From Catenovulum sp052056295 (GTDB lineage: Bacteria; Pseudomonadota; Gammaproteobacteria; Enterobacterales; Alteromonadaceae), in the NCBI RefSeq assembly GCF_052056295.1, contig NZ_CP182493.1:1984001-2048000 (forward strand): DNA of 64,000 nucleotides. Direction: 5' to 3'. A program made the translations under genes and the position numbers. Positions 50,696 through 58,435 of the stretch are shown here, piece by piece (within the stretch, counting starts at the first letter, position 1; every line of letters starts with the position of its first letter). Under the pieces are notes generated by a model. It was given only the letters and a program-made list of their open reading frames with translations. It had not been told where the DNA came from and ran no database searches.

Positions 50696-51469
50696 TTATT
50701 CAGGCTGCACTGTGGTACCACAAGACTGATCTTGTAGCCACTGGCCAATTAACGCTGGGTTGCGCCAGTTTAAAATACCTATAGGGGCAGCCAACTCGGT
50801 TGCTGTGTCTATTGCGGTATTCACTTTCACTATCATGCCATCGGTAATCACACCATCAGCAATCAATTGCTGGGCAAGTACCTTGGTCATTTGAGGAATT
50901 ACTTGTTTGTCGCCATCTAAAATGCCATCGACATCCGACAACAATAATAATTGGCCACGTAACATTTTTGCGATTGCTTCTGCTGCTTGGTCGGCATTTA
51001 CATTCAATAATTGGCCGTTTTCGTCACAGCCAATTGAGCTGACCAAAGGTAAATAACCTGCTTTAACTAAAGACTCGATTAAACCTGCATGACCACCACC
51101 AACTTGGCCCACACAGCCTAAATCAGCATCAGGAACAAAACAGTTGATTTCACCACCGTCGGCTAATGAAATGCCCACAGCTAAATCACCAACCGATTTG
51201 GCAGTTGCCACCATTTGTTTATTTGCACTACCAGCCAAACCACCTACTACATAAGGGATATGCTCAGCTGGGGTAATACGCAAACCGTTTTTCTTTTCGC
51301 TTTTTAACCCTAAATCAGTTAACAGTTTTTGCACTAAAGCGCCACCGCCATGAACCACAACCACAGGTTGAGTTTCACGAATGCGCTTTAGCTCAACAAA
51401 AAATGCTTTTAGGCACTCAGCGTCTTCTAATAACGCACCACCAACTTTAATTACTAAGGTTTTAGCCAT
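50696..51469 (-). CDS. argB: Acetylglutamate kinase
   Basis: The 257-residue amino-acid kinase has 'LVIKVGGALLED' (Gly-rich start), 'PVVVVHGGGALVQKLLTDLGLKSEKKNGLRIT', 'LPLVSSIGCDENGQLLNVNADQAAEAIAKMLRGQLLLLSDVDGILDG' and 'GVITDGMIVKVNTAIDTA' (Lys motif). It phosphorylates N-acetylglutamate. It lacks the N-terminal helix typical of arginine-inhibited hexameric forms, so it may not be feedback-inhibited. Starts one base after the argC stop. Confidence 0.95.
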   Translation of the reverse strand: MAKTLVIKVGGALLEDAECLKAFFVELKRIRETQPVVVVHGGGALVQKLLTDLGLKSEKKNGLRITPAEHIPYVVGGLAGSANKQMVATAKSVGDLAVGISLADGGEINCFVPDADLGCVGQVGGGHAGLIESLVKAGYLPLVSSIGCDENGQLLNVNADQAAEAIAKMLRGQLLLLSDVDGILDGDKQVIPQMTKVLAQQLIADGVITDGMIVKVNTAIDTATELAAPIGILNWRNPALIGQWLQDQSCGTTVQPE

Positions 51470-52483
51470 TTAGATTAAACCTCGGCTTGAGTCGAAACCA
51501 AATCGAATATTGGCACATTGCACAGCTTGTGAAGATGCGCCTTTTAATACGTTATCAATAGCACTGACCACAATTAAATAACCAGTTTTTTCGTCTAACG
51601 CCCAATGTAAATCAACAAAAGGTGTGCCTTCGACATTTTGAATTGCAGGCCACGACTGACGTAAACGCACTAACTTTTTACCTTCGTAAGCATCGTTATA
51701 CGCTTGGTTGATTTGTTGAATATTGGTGCCGTCTTTTAGTTTTAAGGTAATGGTTGCCAAAATACCGCGCTTAAAGTTACCCAAATGAGGCGTAAAAATA
51801 ACTGGGTTAGATAAATGTTCAGCAATTTCTGGCTGATGGCGATGACCAAACACACCATATGGGTTGTAGCTTACTTCACAGAAACTGTTAGATAACTTAG
51901 CTGCACGGCCTGCACCAGACACACCACTAACAGCGTTAATATTTGGAATAACCGCGCTATCAATTAACTTAGCTTCTTGCAAAGGTTTTAATGCAGTTAA
52001 CGACGCAGTTGGGTAACAACCAGGTACTGCAACTAGGTTAGCGTTACGGATATCCGCAGTATTCCATTCTGCTAAACCGTATACAGCTTGCGATAATAAT
52101 TCTGGATAAGTATGCGCAAAACCATAGTAGTCTTTGATAACAGATAAATCAGATAAACGGTAAGCACCAGATAAATCAAAAACCACACCACCGGCTTCAA
52201 CAATACGCGCCGCCATTTCAACACTGGCTTCGTGTGGTGTACATAAGAAAATTGCGTCACATTCTGGTACTAATTTAGCGATTTGACTTTCGCTAATTGG
52301 AATTAATGTACGGTCGATTTGATATGCATATTTACCATGTAGTGCCGAAAATGCTTTGTAAGCATCTGCACTATTTTCAGATACGTATAAACCTGCAATT
52401 TCAAATTCAGGATGTTTATGGATTAAGCCTGCTAACTCAGCACCAGCATAACCACTTGCTCCAACGATAGATACTCGAATCAT
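51470..52483 (-). CDS. argC: N-acetyl-gamma-glutamyl-phosphate reductase
   Basis: About 337 residues from the ATG at 52483; longer starts are less likely because the protein begins canonically 'IRVSIVGASGYAGAELAGLI' (Rossmann motif). The catalytic Cys is in 'VAVPGCYPTASLTAL', with 'INAVSGVSGAGRAAKL' and 'FTPHLGNFKRGILATI' downstream. First gene of the arginine operon. Two ARG boxes lie 150-180 bp upstream. Confidence 0.95.
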   Translation of the reverse strand: MIRVSIVGASGYAGAELAGLIHKHPEFEIAGLYVSENSADAYKAFSALHGKYAYQIDRTLIPISESQIAKLVPECDAIFLCTPHEASVEMAARIVEAGGVVFDLSGAYRLSDLSVIKDYYGFAHTYPELLSQAVYGLAEWNTADIRNANLVAVPGCYPTASLTALKPLQEAKLIDSAVIPNINAVSGVSGAGRAAKLSNSFCEVSYNPYGVFGHRHQPEIAEHLSNPVIFTPHLGNFKRGILATITLKLKDGTNIQQINQAYNDAYEGKKLVRLRQSWPAIQNVEGTPFVDLHWALDEKTGYLIVVSAIDNVLKGASSQAVQCANIRFGFDSSRGLI

Positions 52484-52800
52484 ATTCCCCACTCCCAGCG
52501 CAAAACCAAAGGCGTATTGTAGCAATCAACAACAAAAAATAAAGCGCACAGAGCGAACGATTTCTCGTTAACTCTGTGCGCGTCATAAAGTGTCTATATA
52601 TTAACCAAACAAAAACCGAATAACAAGCAAGACTTGAATATATATTCACTTATTATTCATAAATACCCACAAACATAAAATTGTCGGTATTGTTGAGAAA
52701 ACTAGTTAAAGGATAACTTAGTTTTGCTGGTTTTGCATGTGGCAAAAAATAAGCGAGCATATTGATTCACATTTTAGATTACCTACTCTCTTATATGTGA
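52484..52800. other. argC upstream region
   Basis: The ARG boxes and argC promoter lie here. An imperfect stem AAAACTA/TAGTTTT around 52699-52725 may end the M56 transcript. No gene is supported. Confidence 0.5.
52634..52663. promoter_or_regulatory. Pair of ARG boxes (ArgR operator)
   Basis: TTGAATATATATTCA (52634-52648) fits the ARG box consensus of an imperfect palindrome built on TGAAT-ATTCA. A second, weaker half, TTATTATTCATAA, follows at 52650-52662, about two turns away. The spacing and the position before argC suit ArgR hexamer binding and arginine repression of the operon. Confidence 0.8.
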
Positions 52801-54026
52801 CTATTTGCTATAGCTCGGCATAACTACAATGCCCTCAATACCTTTTTTTACTAACTCAAGAGGCTGATTATCTCTATTTCTAAAACTGAGCTGCACCTCA
52901 ATTTTATCTGTATCCCTATCGGGTTTTGTATACTGCCAAGTTTTAATAGCACTCATAACTTCATCATCGAAGGTGCCAACAGGTTGAGATAAATTAATTT
53001 GAATATTTTCTGTCTGGCCATTTTTATTGATCGTGAATGAAGCTATCGCAAAACCTTCAATATCATTTGCAGCGGCTTGTGCGGGATAAGCTGGAAGTAT
53101 TCGCATAATTGGCTTGACCAGATCAATGGTAAAATTTGCGAGCGTATTCACTGAAAACTGCGTAAAAACACTAATGAGAATTAGCAAAGTTAAAGAAGGC
53201 AGTAGGTAATTTTTGTTGAGCACAGACGGAGTTAGTATTTGCATAAGGCGACAGCTATAAAACCCCTGTTCAGAAAATGCTGCACTCATTGGAGAATTAT
53301 AACCGTCGTTTGTTGGTGAAACTAACAGCGCTTTTGAATACTCCAGCTTCTGATGCTTAGTTTTATCAGATAAAACTCGCTCATCACAGGATACCTCCTG
53401 ACACAAATAAAAATGTTTGAGTGCATACCAAACAAAAGGGTTAAACCAAAATACCGATTGGAATAGCATGACTAGCAAATTCCAATACAAATCACCGCGT
53501 TTAATGTGCTCCAGTTCATGCGCAATAATCATCTGCTGCTGCTCATAAGTGTAATGTGTTTTGAAAGATTTAGGCACCGCAATAAAAGGAGAGAAATACC
53601 CGGAACTAAATGGAGTAGATATCAGATTTGCACTATAGGCACCAACATTCTCCGGCAGATATTTCTTTAGATAAGGGCAAAGATCCAGCTTTAACTGCAT
53701 AAAAAACAAACAATGTCGAACTAAATAACTTCCCAACACACAACCTAAGCCTATCAACCAAACTAGGAGTATAAGTGAATCGTTTTGTTGAACAGCTTGA
53801 TTGTAAACAGCCAGCGCTTGCTGGTAGTCAAGTAACATTGGCTGGGTGTAGAAGTACCAAGCCAACTAATGTCAATACAACTTATAAGCAGAGTTAATGG
53901 GAACACTAACCAGCAAGAATAAACCTTACTAGCTCCGAGTTTTTTAAAACCGAGTCGCTGAAATAAAACAAAAAACAGTAACAAAGGGATCATTACTACA
54001 CTTTGCTCTATGAGCCAGCTAATCAT
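52801..54026 (-). pseudogene. BlaR1/MecR1-like M56 peptidase with C-terminal TonB-like domain, frameshifted
   Basis: The first ~60 codons (54026 to about 53840, 'MISWLIEQSVVMIPLLLFFVLFQRLG' and 'YSCWLVFPLTLLISCIDISWLG') belong to the same gene as the frame ending at 52801, which carries 'LLDYQQALAVYNQAVQQ', the zinc motif 'IIAHELEHIKRGDLYWN', 'CDERVLSD', a last membrane segment and, from ~250 on, a TonB-type domain ('ILPAYPAQAAANDIEGFAIASFTINKNGQTENIQI'). Joining them needs a -1 shift between 53763 and 53868, where no slippery heptamer is visible. It is a likely pseudogene or a sequencing error. Confidence 0.75.
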
Positions 54027-54390
54027 TCTTTTGCTCCCAATCAGAAATTATTTTCTTTAACTCGTTAATATCACTTTGGGTGAGTTTTTCAGACTTAGCA
54101 AAGCTGGCAACCAATGGCGATAGCTTGCCATCGAATAGTCTTTTTAAAAAGTTATCACTCTCTTTGATTATGTATTCTTCTTTGGCAATCAAAGGGGAAT
54201 ACAAATAATAACGGCTGGATTTTTCAAACTTAATCGCTCTTTTTTTAACCAATCGCCCGAGTAGAGTTTTGACTGTTTTTTCATGCCAAGAATCTTGCTC
54301 GTTGAGCCTATCAACAACATCTTTTGCGCTACAAGGGTAGTTTAACCATATAGCGTTTAATATTTCATACTCAGCTCTACTTACTTCCAT
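54019..54390 (-). CDS. BlaI/MecI-type transcriptional repressor
   Basis: The 123-residue winged-helix repressor starts 'EVSRAEYEILNAIWLNYPCSAKDVVDRLNEQDSWHEKTVKTLLGRLVKKRAIKFEK', the BlaI/MecI signature, with a C-terminal dimer helix ('SDINELKKIISDWEQ'). The ATG is preceded by GGGGAG. Its stop overlaps the M56 start (ATGATTAG), so the pair is coupled, as in bla/mec systems where the M56 protease cleaves the repressor. Here no beta-lactamase is present; the target includes the TonB-like gene on the other side. Confidence 0.92.
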   Translation of the reverse strand: MEVSRAEYEILNAIWLNYPCSAKDVVDRLNEQDSWHEKTVKTLLGRLVKKRAIKFEKSSRYYLYSPLIAKEEYIIKESDNFLKRLFDGKLSPLVASFAKSEKLTQSDINELKKIISDWEQKND

Positions 54391-54404
54391 CGGCTCCCCA
54401 TAAA

Positions 54405-54418
54405 ATTACATACGTAAT
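54405..54418. promoter_or_regulatory. BlaI-type operator near the repressor start
   Basis: ATTACATACGTAAT (54405-54418) is a near-perfect palindrome of the TACA-TGTA type, 15 bp before the blaI ATG. Confidence 0.65.
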
Positions 54419-54479
54419 CATTGACATCAAAATCACATATATCCCCAACAATGACAAGCTTTAATTAAATATTTGACAT

Positions 54480-54522
54480 TATAGATTACATTTGTAATCT
54501 ATAATGAGATTACAAATGTAAT
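54480..54522. promoter_or_regulatory. Two BlaI-type operators in the divergent promoter
   Basis: TATAGATTACA / TGTAATCTATA (54480-54503) is a perfect 11-bp inverted repeat with a TT centre. ATTACA / TGTAAT (54509-54522) is a second site 24 bp away. Both fit BlaI/MecI half-sites (TACA..TGTA) and sit between the repressor gene and the plus-strand TonB-like gene. Confidence 0.8.
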
Positions 54523-54629
54523 TCTTTGTACTGTCGGAACTAAAAAGTTGAAACAAAAGATTAAATAGTAACCCTTATTGACACTAACAAAGACCATTTC
54601 TTATTCATCATTATTAAGGATTAGAAAAC

Positions 54630-55073
54630 ATGAAGATACGCTTAAATAATTATAAAGATAGTTTCAATCGTATTTGGCGGCTTGCGCCTAGTGCAATTTT
54701 ACTAATATTTAGCTCAATCGCTTTTCAAAGTGCAGGGGCCAATTCGGTTTCCCCTGAACATGTGGCGGTATCTGTGATTAAAAGAGCTTTGCCAACTTAT
54801 CCACAGTACGCTGTAAAAAATGGTATCGAAGGGACTGTATTAGTAAGCTTCAGCATTGAAATAGATGGCAATGTATCTGATATTCAAGTGGCAGCGTCTG
54901 ACCACGATGGACTTTTTGATGCCAGTGCAATATTAGGCGTTCAAAAGTGGGTCTATACCCGACCAGTAAAAAAAATCCGTAACAATTACGTTGCTATTGA
55001 ATTTGCGCTGACAGATAAACCTGCTACATCATATTTTAGCAACGTTGAAAAAATTCAAGTTAGAGGAAATTAA
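54630..55073 (+). CDS. Small periplasmic TonB-type (TonB C-terminal domain) protein
   Basis: 147 residues. An N-terminal hydrophobic segment ('APSAILLIFSSIAFQSAGANS') acts as a signal or anchor, followed by a TonB C-terminal domain: 'IKRALPTYPQYAVKNGIEGTVLVSFSIEIDGNVSDIQVAASDHDGLFDASAILGVQKWVY'. Very short for TonB; it lacks the proline-rich spanner and may bind substrate proteins or receptors in the periplasm. Its domain is the same as that on the M56 protein's C-terminus. Under the BlaI-type operators, so probably induced with the system. RBS AAGGA. Confidence 0.78.
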   Translation: MKIRLNNYKDSFNRIWRLAPSAILLIFSSIAFQSAGANSVSPEHVAVSVIKRALPTYPQYAVKNGIEGTVLVSFSIEIDGNVSDIQVAASDHDGLFDASAILGVQKWVYTRPVKKIRNNYVAIEFALTDKPATSYFSNVEKIQVRGN

Positions 55074-55095
55074 TCTGACTTTTCATTTAGGTGTG

Positions 55096-55135
55096 ATTAG
55101 AGACCTCTGATAAACAAAACCTTGAGGTCTCTAAT
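55096..55135. terminator. Bidirectional terminator between TonB-like and metB
   Basis: ATTAGAGACCTC (55096-55107) and GAGGTCTCTAAT (55124-55135) form a perfect 12-bp stem between convergent genes. Confidence 0.85.
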
Positions 55136-55147
55136 TCAACGAACAAG

Positions 55148-56299
55148 CTACAGCGCATCTAACGCTTGTTTTACATCGGCAACTAGTTCGCTGCTGTCTT
55201 CAATACCAACAGAAAAACGCACTAATGTTTGAGTAATACCAGCTTTTAATTGCGCGGCTTCATCCATAGCGGCGTGTGTCATGGTAGACGGGTGACAAAC
55301 TAAACTTTCAGTACCACCTAACGACTCAGCTAGGCTGAAATGTTCTAACTTGTCGATAAAACGCGTGACTTCGTCAGTTGTGCCTTTTAATTCAAACGAC
55401 AACATAGCACCAAAACCATGTTGTTGTTTTTTGGCAATTTCATGACCAGGGTGGCTTGGTAAACTTGGGTGATATACCTTATCTACCGCTGGGTGATCTT
55501 TTAATACATCAACTAAAGCCAATGAGTTTTCTTGGTGTTGCTTCATACGCGGAACTAAAGTGCGTACACCACGTAAAGTCATATAACTGTCAAATGCTGA
55601 ACCAGTAATACCGATACAGTTTGCCCACCAAGCTAGCTCTTCACCTAACTCTTTGGTTTTAGTAACCACAACACCACCAACAACGTCGCTATGACCGTTG
55701 ATGTATTTAGTGGTTGAATGTACAACAATATCCGCACCTAAAGTAAGTGGTTGTTGGAATACAGGTGATAAGAAAGTATTGTCTACTGCTACTAGAGTTT
55801 CAGTTTGTTTAGCGCGTGCACAAATATCGCTTAAGTCGCTGATGCGCAATAATGGGTTACTTGGTGTTTCTACCCAAATAACTTTTGGTTTAGCCGCGAA
55901 AGCCGCATCTAACTCTTGTTGATTAGTTTGATTGATAACTTGCAGTTTAAACGCACCACGTTGCGCCAAGTTAACAAATAATCGATAGCTGCCACCGTAA
56001 CAGTCGTGTGGTACAACTAATAAATCGTCTGGACGCAATAATTGGCAAACTAAGTGAATAGCTGCTGTACCAGTTGCAGTAACTACACCATGTGCACCGT
56101 GCTCTAATTCGGCTAGTGTATTAGCTAAAATGTCGCGCGATGGGTTGCCACAACGGCTATAATCGTAAGGGCCTTTTTGGTTAAAACCTTCAAACGCATA
56201 GGTGCTTGATAAATAAATTGGTGGAACAACGGCGTTATATTGGCCATCCGATTCAATACCACCACGTACTGCGATGGTTGCTAAATTTTTTTTGCTCAT
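55148..56299 (-). CDS. metB: Cystathionine gamma-synthase
   Basis: The 383-residue PLP enzyme of the Cys/Met metabolism family makes cystathionine from O-succinylhomoserine and cysteine. 'YDYSRCGNPSRDILANTLAELEHG', 'GTAAIHLVCQLL', 'VAVDNTFLSP' and the PLP-Lys motif 'HSTTKYINGHSDVVGG' are present, and 'HPSTMTHAAMD' near the end fits MetB/MetC. It is chosen as MetB over MetC from its place opposite metJ behind Met boxes. No metL follows on this side. Confidence 0.9.
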   Translation of the reverse strand: MSKKNLATIAVRGGIESDGQYNAVVPPIYLSSTYAFEGFNQKGPYDYSRCGNPSRDILANTLAELEHGAHGVVTATGTAAIHLVCQLLRPDDLLVVPHDCYGGSYRLFVNLAQRGAFKLQVINQTNQQELDAAFAAKPKVIWVETPSNPLLRISDLSDICARAKQTETLVAVDNTFLSPVFQQPLTLGADIVVHSTTKYINGHSDVVGGVVVTKTKELGEELAWWANCIGITGSAFDSYMTLRGVRTLVPRMKQHQENSLALVDVLKDHPAVDKVYHPSLPSHPGHEIAKKQQHGFGAMLSFELKGTTDEVTRFIDKLEHFSLAESLGGTESLVCHPSTMTHAAMDEAAQLKAGITQTLVRFSVGIEDSSELVADVKQALDAL

Positions 56300-56325
56300 A
56301 AATTCTGCTACTTTGGGTTTATTTT

Positions 56326-56349
56326 AGACGTCTATACGGCTAAAATGTA
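56326..56349. promoter_or_regulatory. Met boxes (MetJ operator)
   Basis: AGACGTCT (56326-56333) is a consensus Met box, followed in tandem by ATACGGCT and AAAATGTA, weaker 8-mers. MetJ binds two or more such tandem octamers with S-adenosylmethionine as corepressor. The site lies between divergent metB and metJ. Confidence 0.88.
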
Positions 56350-56487
56350 TCGTTATGCATTATATGGGTCAAGTGATTTATCTTATTTGACCTGTATTGC
56401 GGAAATTTTTACATTATATACTTTATAACCAACTTACCCAATGACCATTTTGTTTGGGCATAATTTAAAATTTAGGTACGAATAACA

Positions 56488-56832
56488 ATGACAAAACGTA
56501 ACGGCCCAACAATTTGGGATGGAAACTATATTCACCCTTATGTCGAGCACGGCAAAAAGAGTGAAAAAGTTAAAAAGATCACTGTATCTATTCCTACCAA
56601 TGTTTTGAAAGTTTTAACCGACGAGCGTACCCGCAGACAAATAAATAACCTTAAACATGCAACCAATAGTGAGTTATTGTGTGAAGCGTTTTTACACGCA
56701 TTTACCGGCCAACCCCTGCCAACCGATGAAGACTTAGCCAAAGATGCAGTGCATCGTATTCCAGCCGAAGCTAGGCAGATAATGACAGAAATGGGCATTG
56801 AGTTTGAAGAGGAAGATGAGCTGGAGGATTAG
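56488..56832 (+). CDS. metJ: Methionine repressor MetJ
   Basis: The 114-residue ribbon-helix-helix repressor starts 'WDGNYIHPYVEHGKKSEKVKKITVSIPTNVLKVLTDERTRRQINNLKHATNSELLCEAFLHAFTGQPLPTDEDL', highly conserved with the DNA-binding strand 'KKITVSIP' and the SAM-binding region. It represses metB and itself through the Met boxes upstream. The C-terminal tail is acidic. Confidence 0.95.
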   Translation: MTKRNGPTIWDGNYIHPYVEHGKKSEKVKKITVSIPTNVLKVLTDERTRRQINNLKHATNSELLCEAFLHAFTGQPLPTDEDLAKDAVHRIPAEARQIMTEMGIEFEEEDELED

Positions 56833-56860
56833 TGGGCTTGTGGGCACAATCTAATTTTGA

Positions 56861-56940
56861 GTAGACTATTCATCCATGAAGGGCAGGCCCTGTCGCCTTC
56901 CGTAGCTCCACCTCAGCAAGCTGCGAAGCGGTGCTTCGGT
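56861..56940. repeat. Dispersed modular repeat copy after metJ
   Basis: The complement matches 28694-28773 at about 75 of 80 positions. A second module, CATGAAAAAGAAATTTTGCT (56952-56971), recurs at 60369-60388. No gene is supported in 56833-57116; this region separates metJ from the TIR module. Confidence 0.75.
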
Positions 56941-57116
56941 CTAGCTTCGCCCATGAAAAAGAAATTTTGCTCTAGATTATTGCCCAAGCACATACAAATT
57001 TTAAGAGTCGTTAAACAACCAGGTGAAGGCTAACAACATTTTGCAAAACTGTGCACATGACTACATATTCCTCGTAGAAATATCAACTAAATACAATACT
57101 AATTCTTCGAATCAAT

Positions 57117-58421
57117 TTATTGAACAGCCTTTTCCTGCTGCTCGATTAAATACCAGTTTTTATCTGGCATTTGAACTTGAGTGATCCATTGCCAATTGTC
57201 TGAGCTCAGTGGAATTTCTACCCCATTTGACAACAACATAGTGCTCGCGGTTATATTCGGCTGTTTATTCAACACAGCCAATACAGACTGATTACCAACC
57301 AAATGGCTGAACAATTGAGCGGTAAAAGTCACTTTGCCTGAGCTTGAGTTGTATAAGTTCTCAATATCACTTGGATATTGCGATTTTTGATATTGAGCTT
57401 GCCACTGCTCTGGCAGCTTATAGCCAAATTGTTGCTCAACATGCTGTTGCCAAACAGAAAAAGTACCAAGCCGTTCGTAAACAGAAGCCAGGTTAAGCAA
57501 ATAAGTTTGCTGTACTGGCCAAAAATAATAAACCTCTTCCATCGGCATATTTGAGTAGCTAGTAAAGAGCTGGTTTGGATCAAAATGTCCCTTGTCGATT
57601 AAAGCTTGTAACACTTTATCCAAATTTGTCGTTTTCAATTTGATCATATCCAACAACAAAGGCAAACCCAATTCAGCTTCTCTGTCGGTTAACAGCGCTA
57701 GGTTATCTTTATTTGCCAAAAACGTATTTAAGCCTTCTAAGTCTGCATCCATAATTAATTGGCGCAGTTTTTTCTGCCCTTGGCTTAACCACAAATGTGG
57801 ATCATCTACCGCAGCTTGTGGTTCAACACTGGTATTTTGTGCTGTTTTTACTTCAACCAAATGTTCATCTACCGGTTCAACTTTCCAACCAGCAAATAGC
57901 AACAGCATGACCAATACAAACACAGATACTGCCGCTGCAATTATTGCTGTCGACCAGTGCGAAGGTGATTTTTTACTTTTGCGGTTAGGTAAGGCTGAGT
58001 TAGCTGGTTTGCTAGTAGCTGCATTTGGTAGGCTTTTAATTTGTTCAGCCAACTGATACCAGCTTTTTTGCTGGGTGGCATATTCAAGACTATCAATCCA
58101 CTGGCAGCTTGAAATATAAAATTCTAAATCTGCACTCGGTGCTATATCTTGCAAACGCAGCGGAATAATCTTTTTACCTTTACTAAAGGCTCGTTCAACC
58201 TCTTTTGCCACAGCACTAGAGTGATTCGAATGCTCAGTTAATACCAGTACCAGTACCTGGCTTTGTTCAATACCTTTAACAATTTCAGCGCCATAATGCG
58301 CCGAAGCTGGAATATTGCGCGGTGCTAACCAACACACTAGTTGCTGCTCTTCTAAAAACTCAACAAGCTCGGCGACTAGGTCATAGTCTCGACTAGCGTG
58401 GCTAATAAATGCATCAAACAT
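57117..58421 (-). CDS. TIR-domain protein with one membrane segment
   Basis: 434 residues. An N-terminal TIR domain (~1-130) opens 'FDAFISHASRDYDLVAELVEFLEEQQLVCWLAPRNIPASAHYGAEIVKGIEQSQVLVLVLTEHSNHSSAVAKEVERAFSKGKKIIPLRL'. E74 in 'SSAVAKEVER' is placed like the catalytic Glu of NAD-cleaving TIRs. A basic linker ('NRKSKKSPSHW') leads to a single membrane helix (~155-178). A helical ~250-residue C-terminal domain of no recognised family probably lies in the periplasm. Encoded 14 bases after a SLOG-membrane gene: a NAD-derived signal maker and its receiver is a sound guess. Confidence 0.85.
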   Translation of the reverse strand: MFDAFISHASRDYDLVAELVEFLEEQQLVCWLAPRNIPASAHYGAEIVKGIEQSQVLVLVLTEHSNHSSAVAKEVERAFSKGKKIIPLRLQDIAPSADLEFYISSCQWIDSLEYATQQKSWYQLAEQIKSLPNAATSKPANSALPNRKSKKSPSHWSTAIIAAAVSVFVLVMLLLFAGWKVEPVDEHLVEVKTAQNTSVEPQAAVDDPHLWLSQGQKKLRQLIMDADLEGLNTFLANKDNLALLTDREAELGLPLLLDMIKLKTTNLDKVLQALIDKGHFDPNQLFTSYSNMPMEEVYYFWPVQQTYLLNLASVYERLGTFSVWQQHVEQQFGYKLPEQWQAQYQKSQYPSDIENLYNSSSGKVTFTAQLFSHLVGNQSVLAVLNKQPNITASTMLLSNGVEIPLSSDNWQWITQVQMPDKNWYLIEQQEKAVQ

Positions 58422-58435
58422 GCGTCAGTCCTTTG

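Noticed and set aside
53763..53868. Programmed -1 frameshift in the M56 gene
   Set aside because: No slippery heptamer or downstream pseudoknot was visible, so mutation or sequencing error is more likely.
57592..58056. 154-codon plus-strand frame inside the TIR gene
   Set aside because: Antisense of the TIR gene with Ser/Cys-rich composition; no family features.
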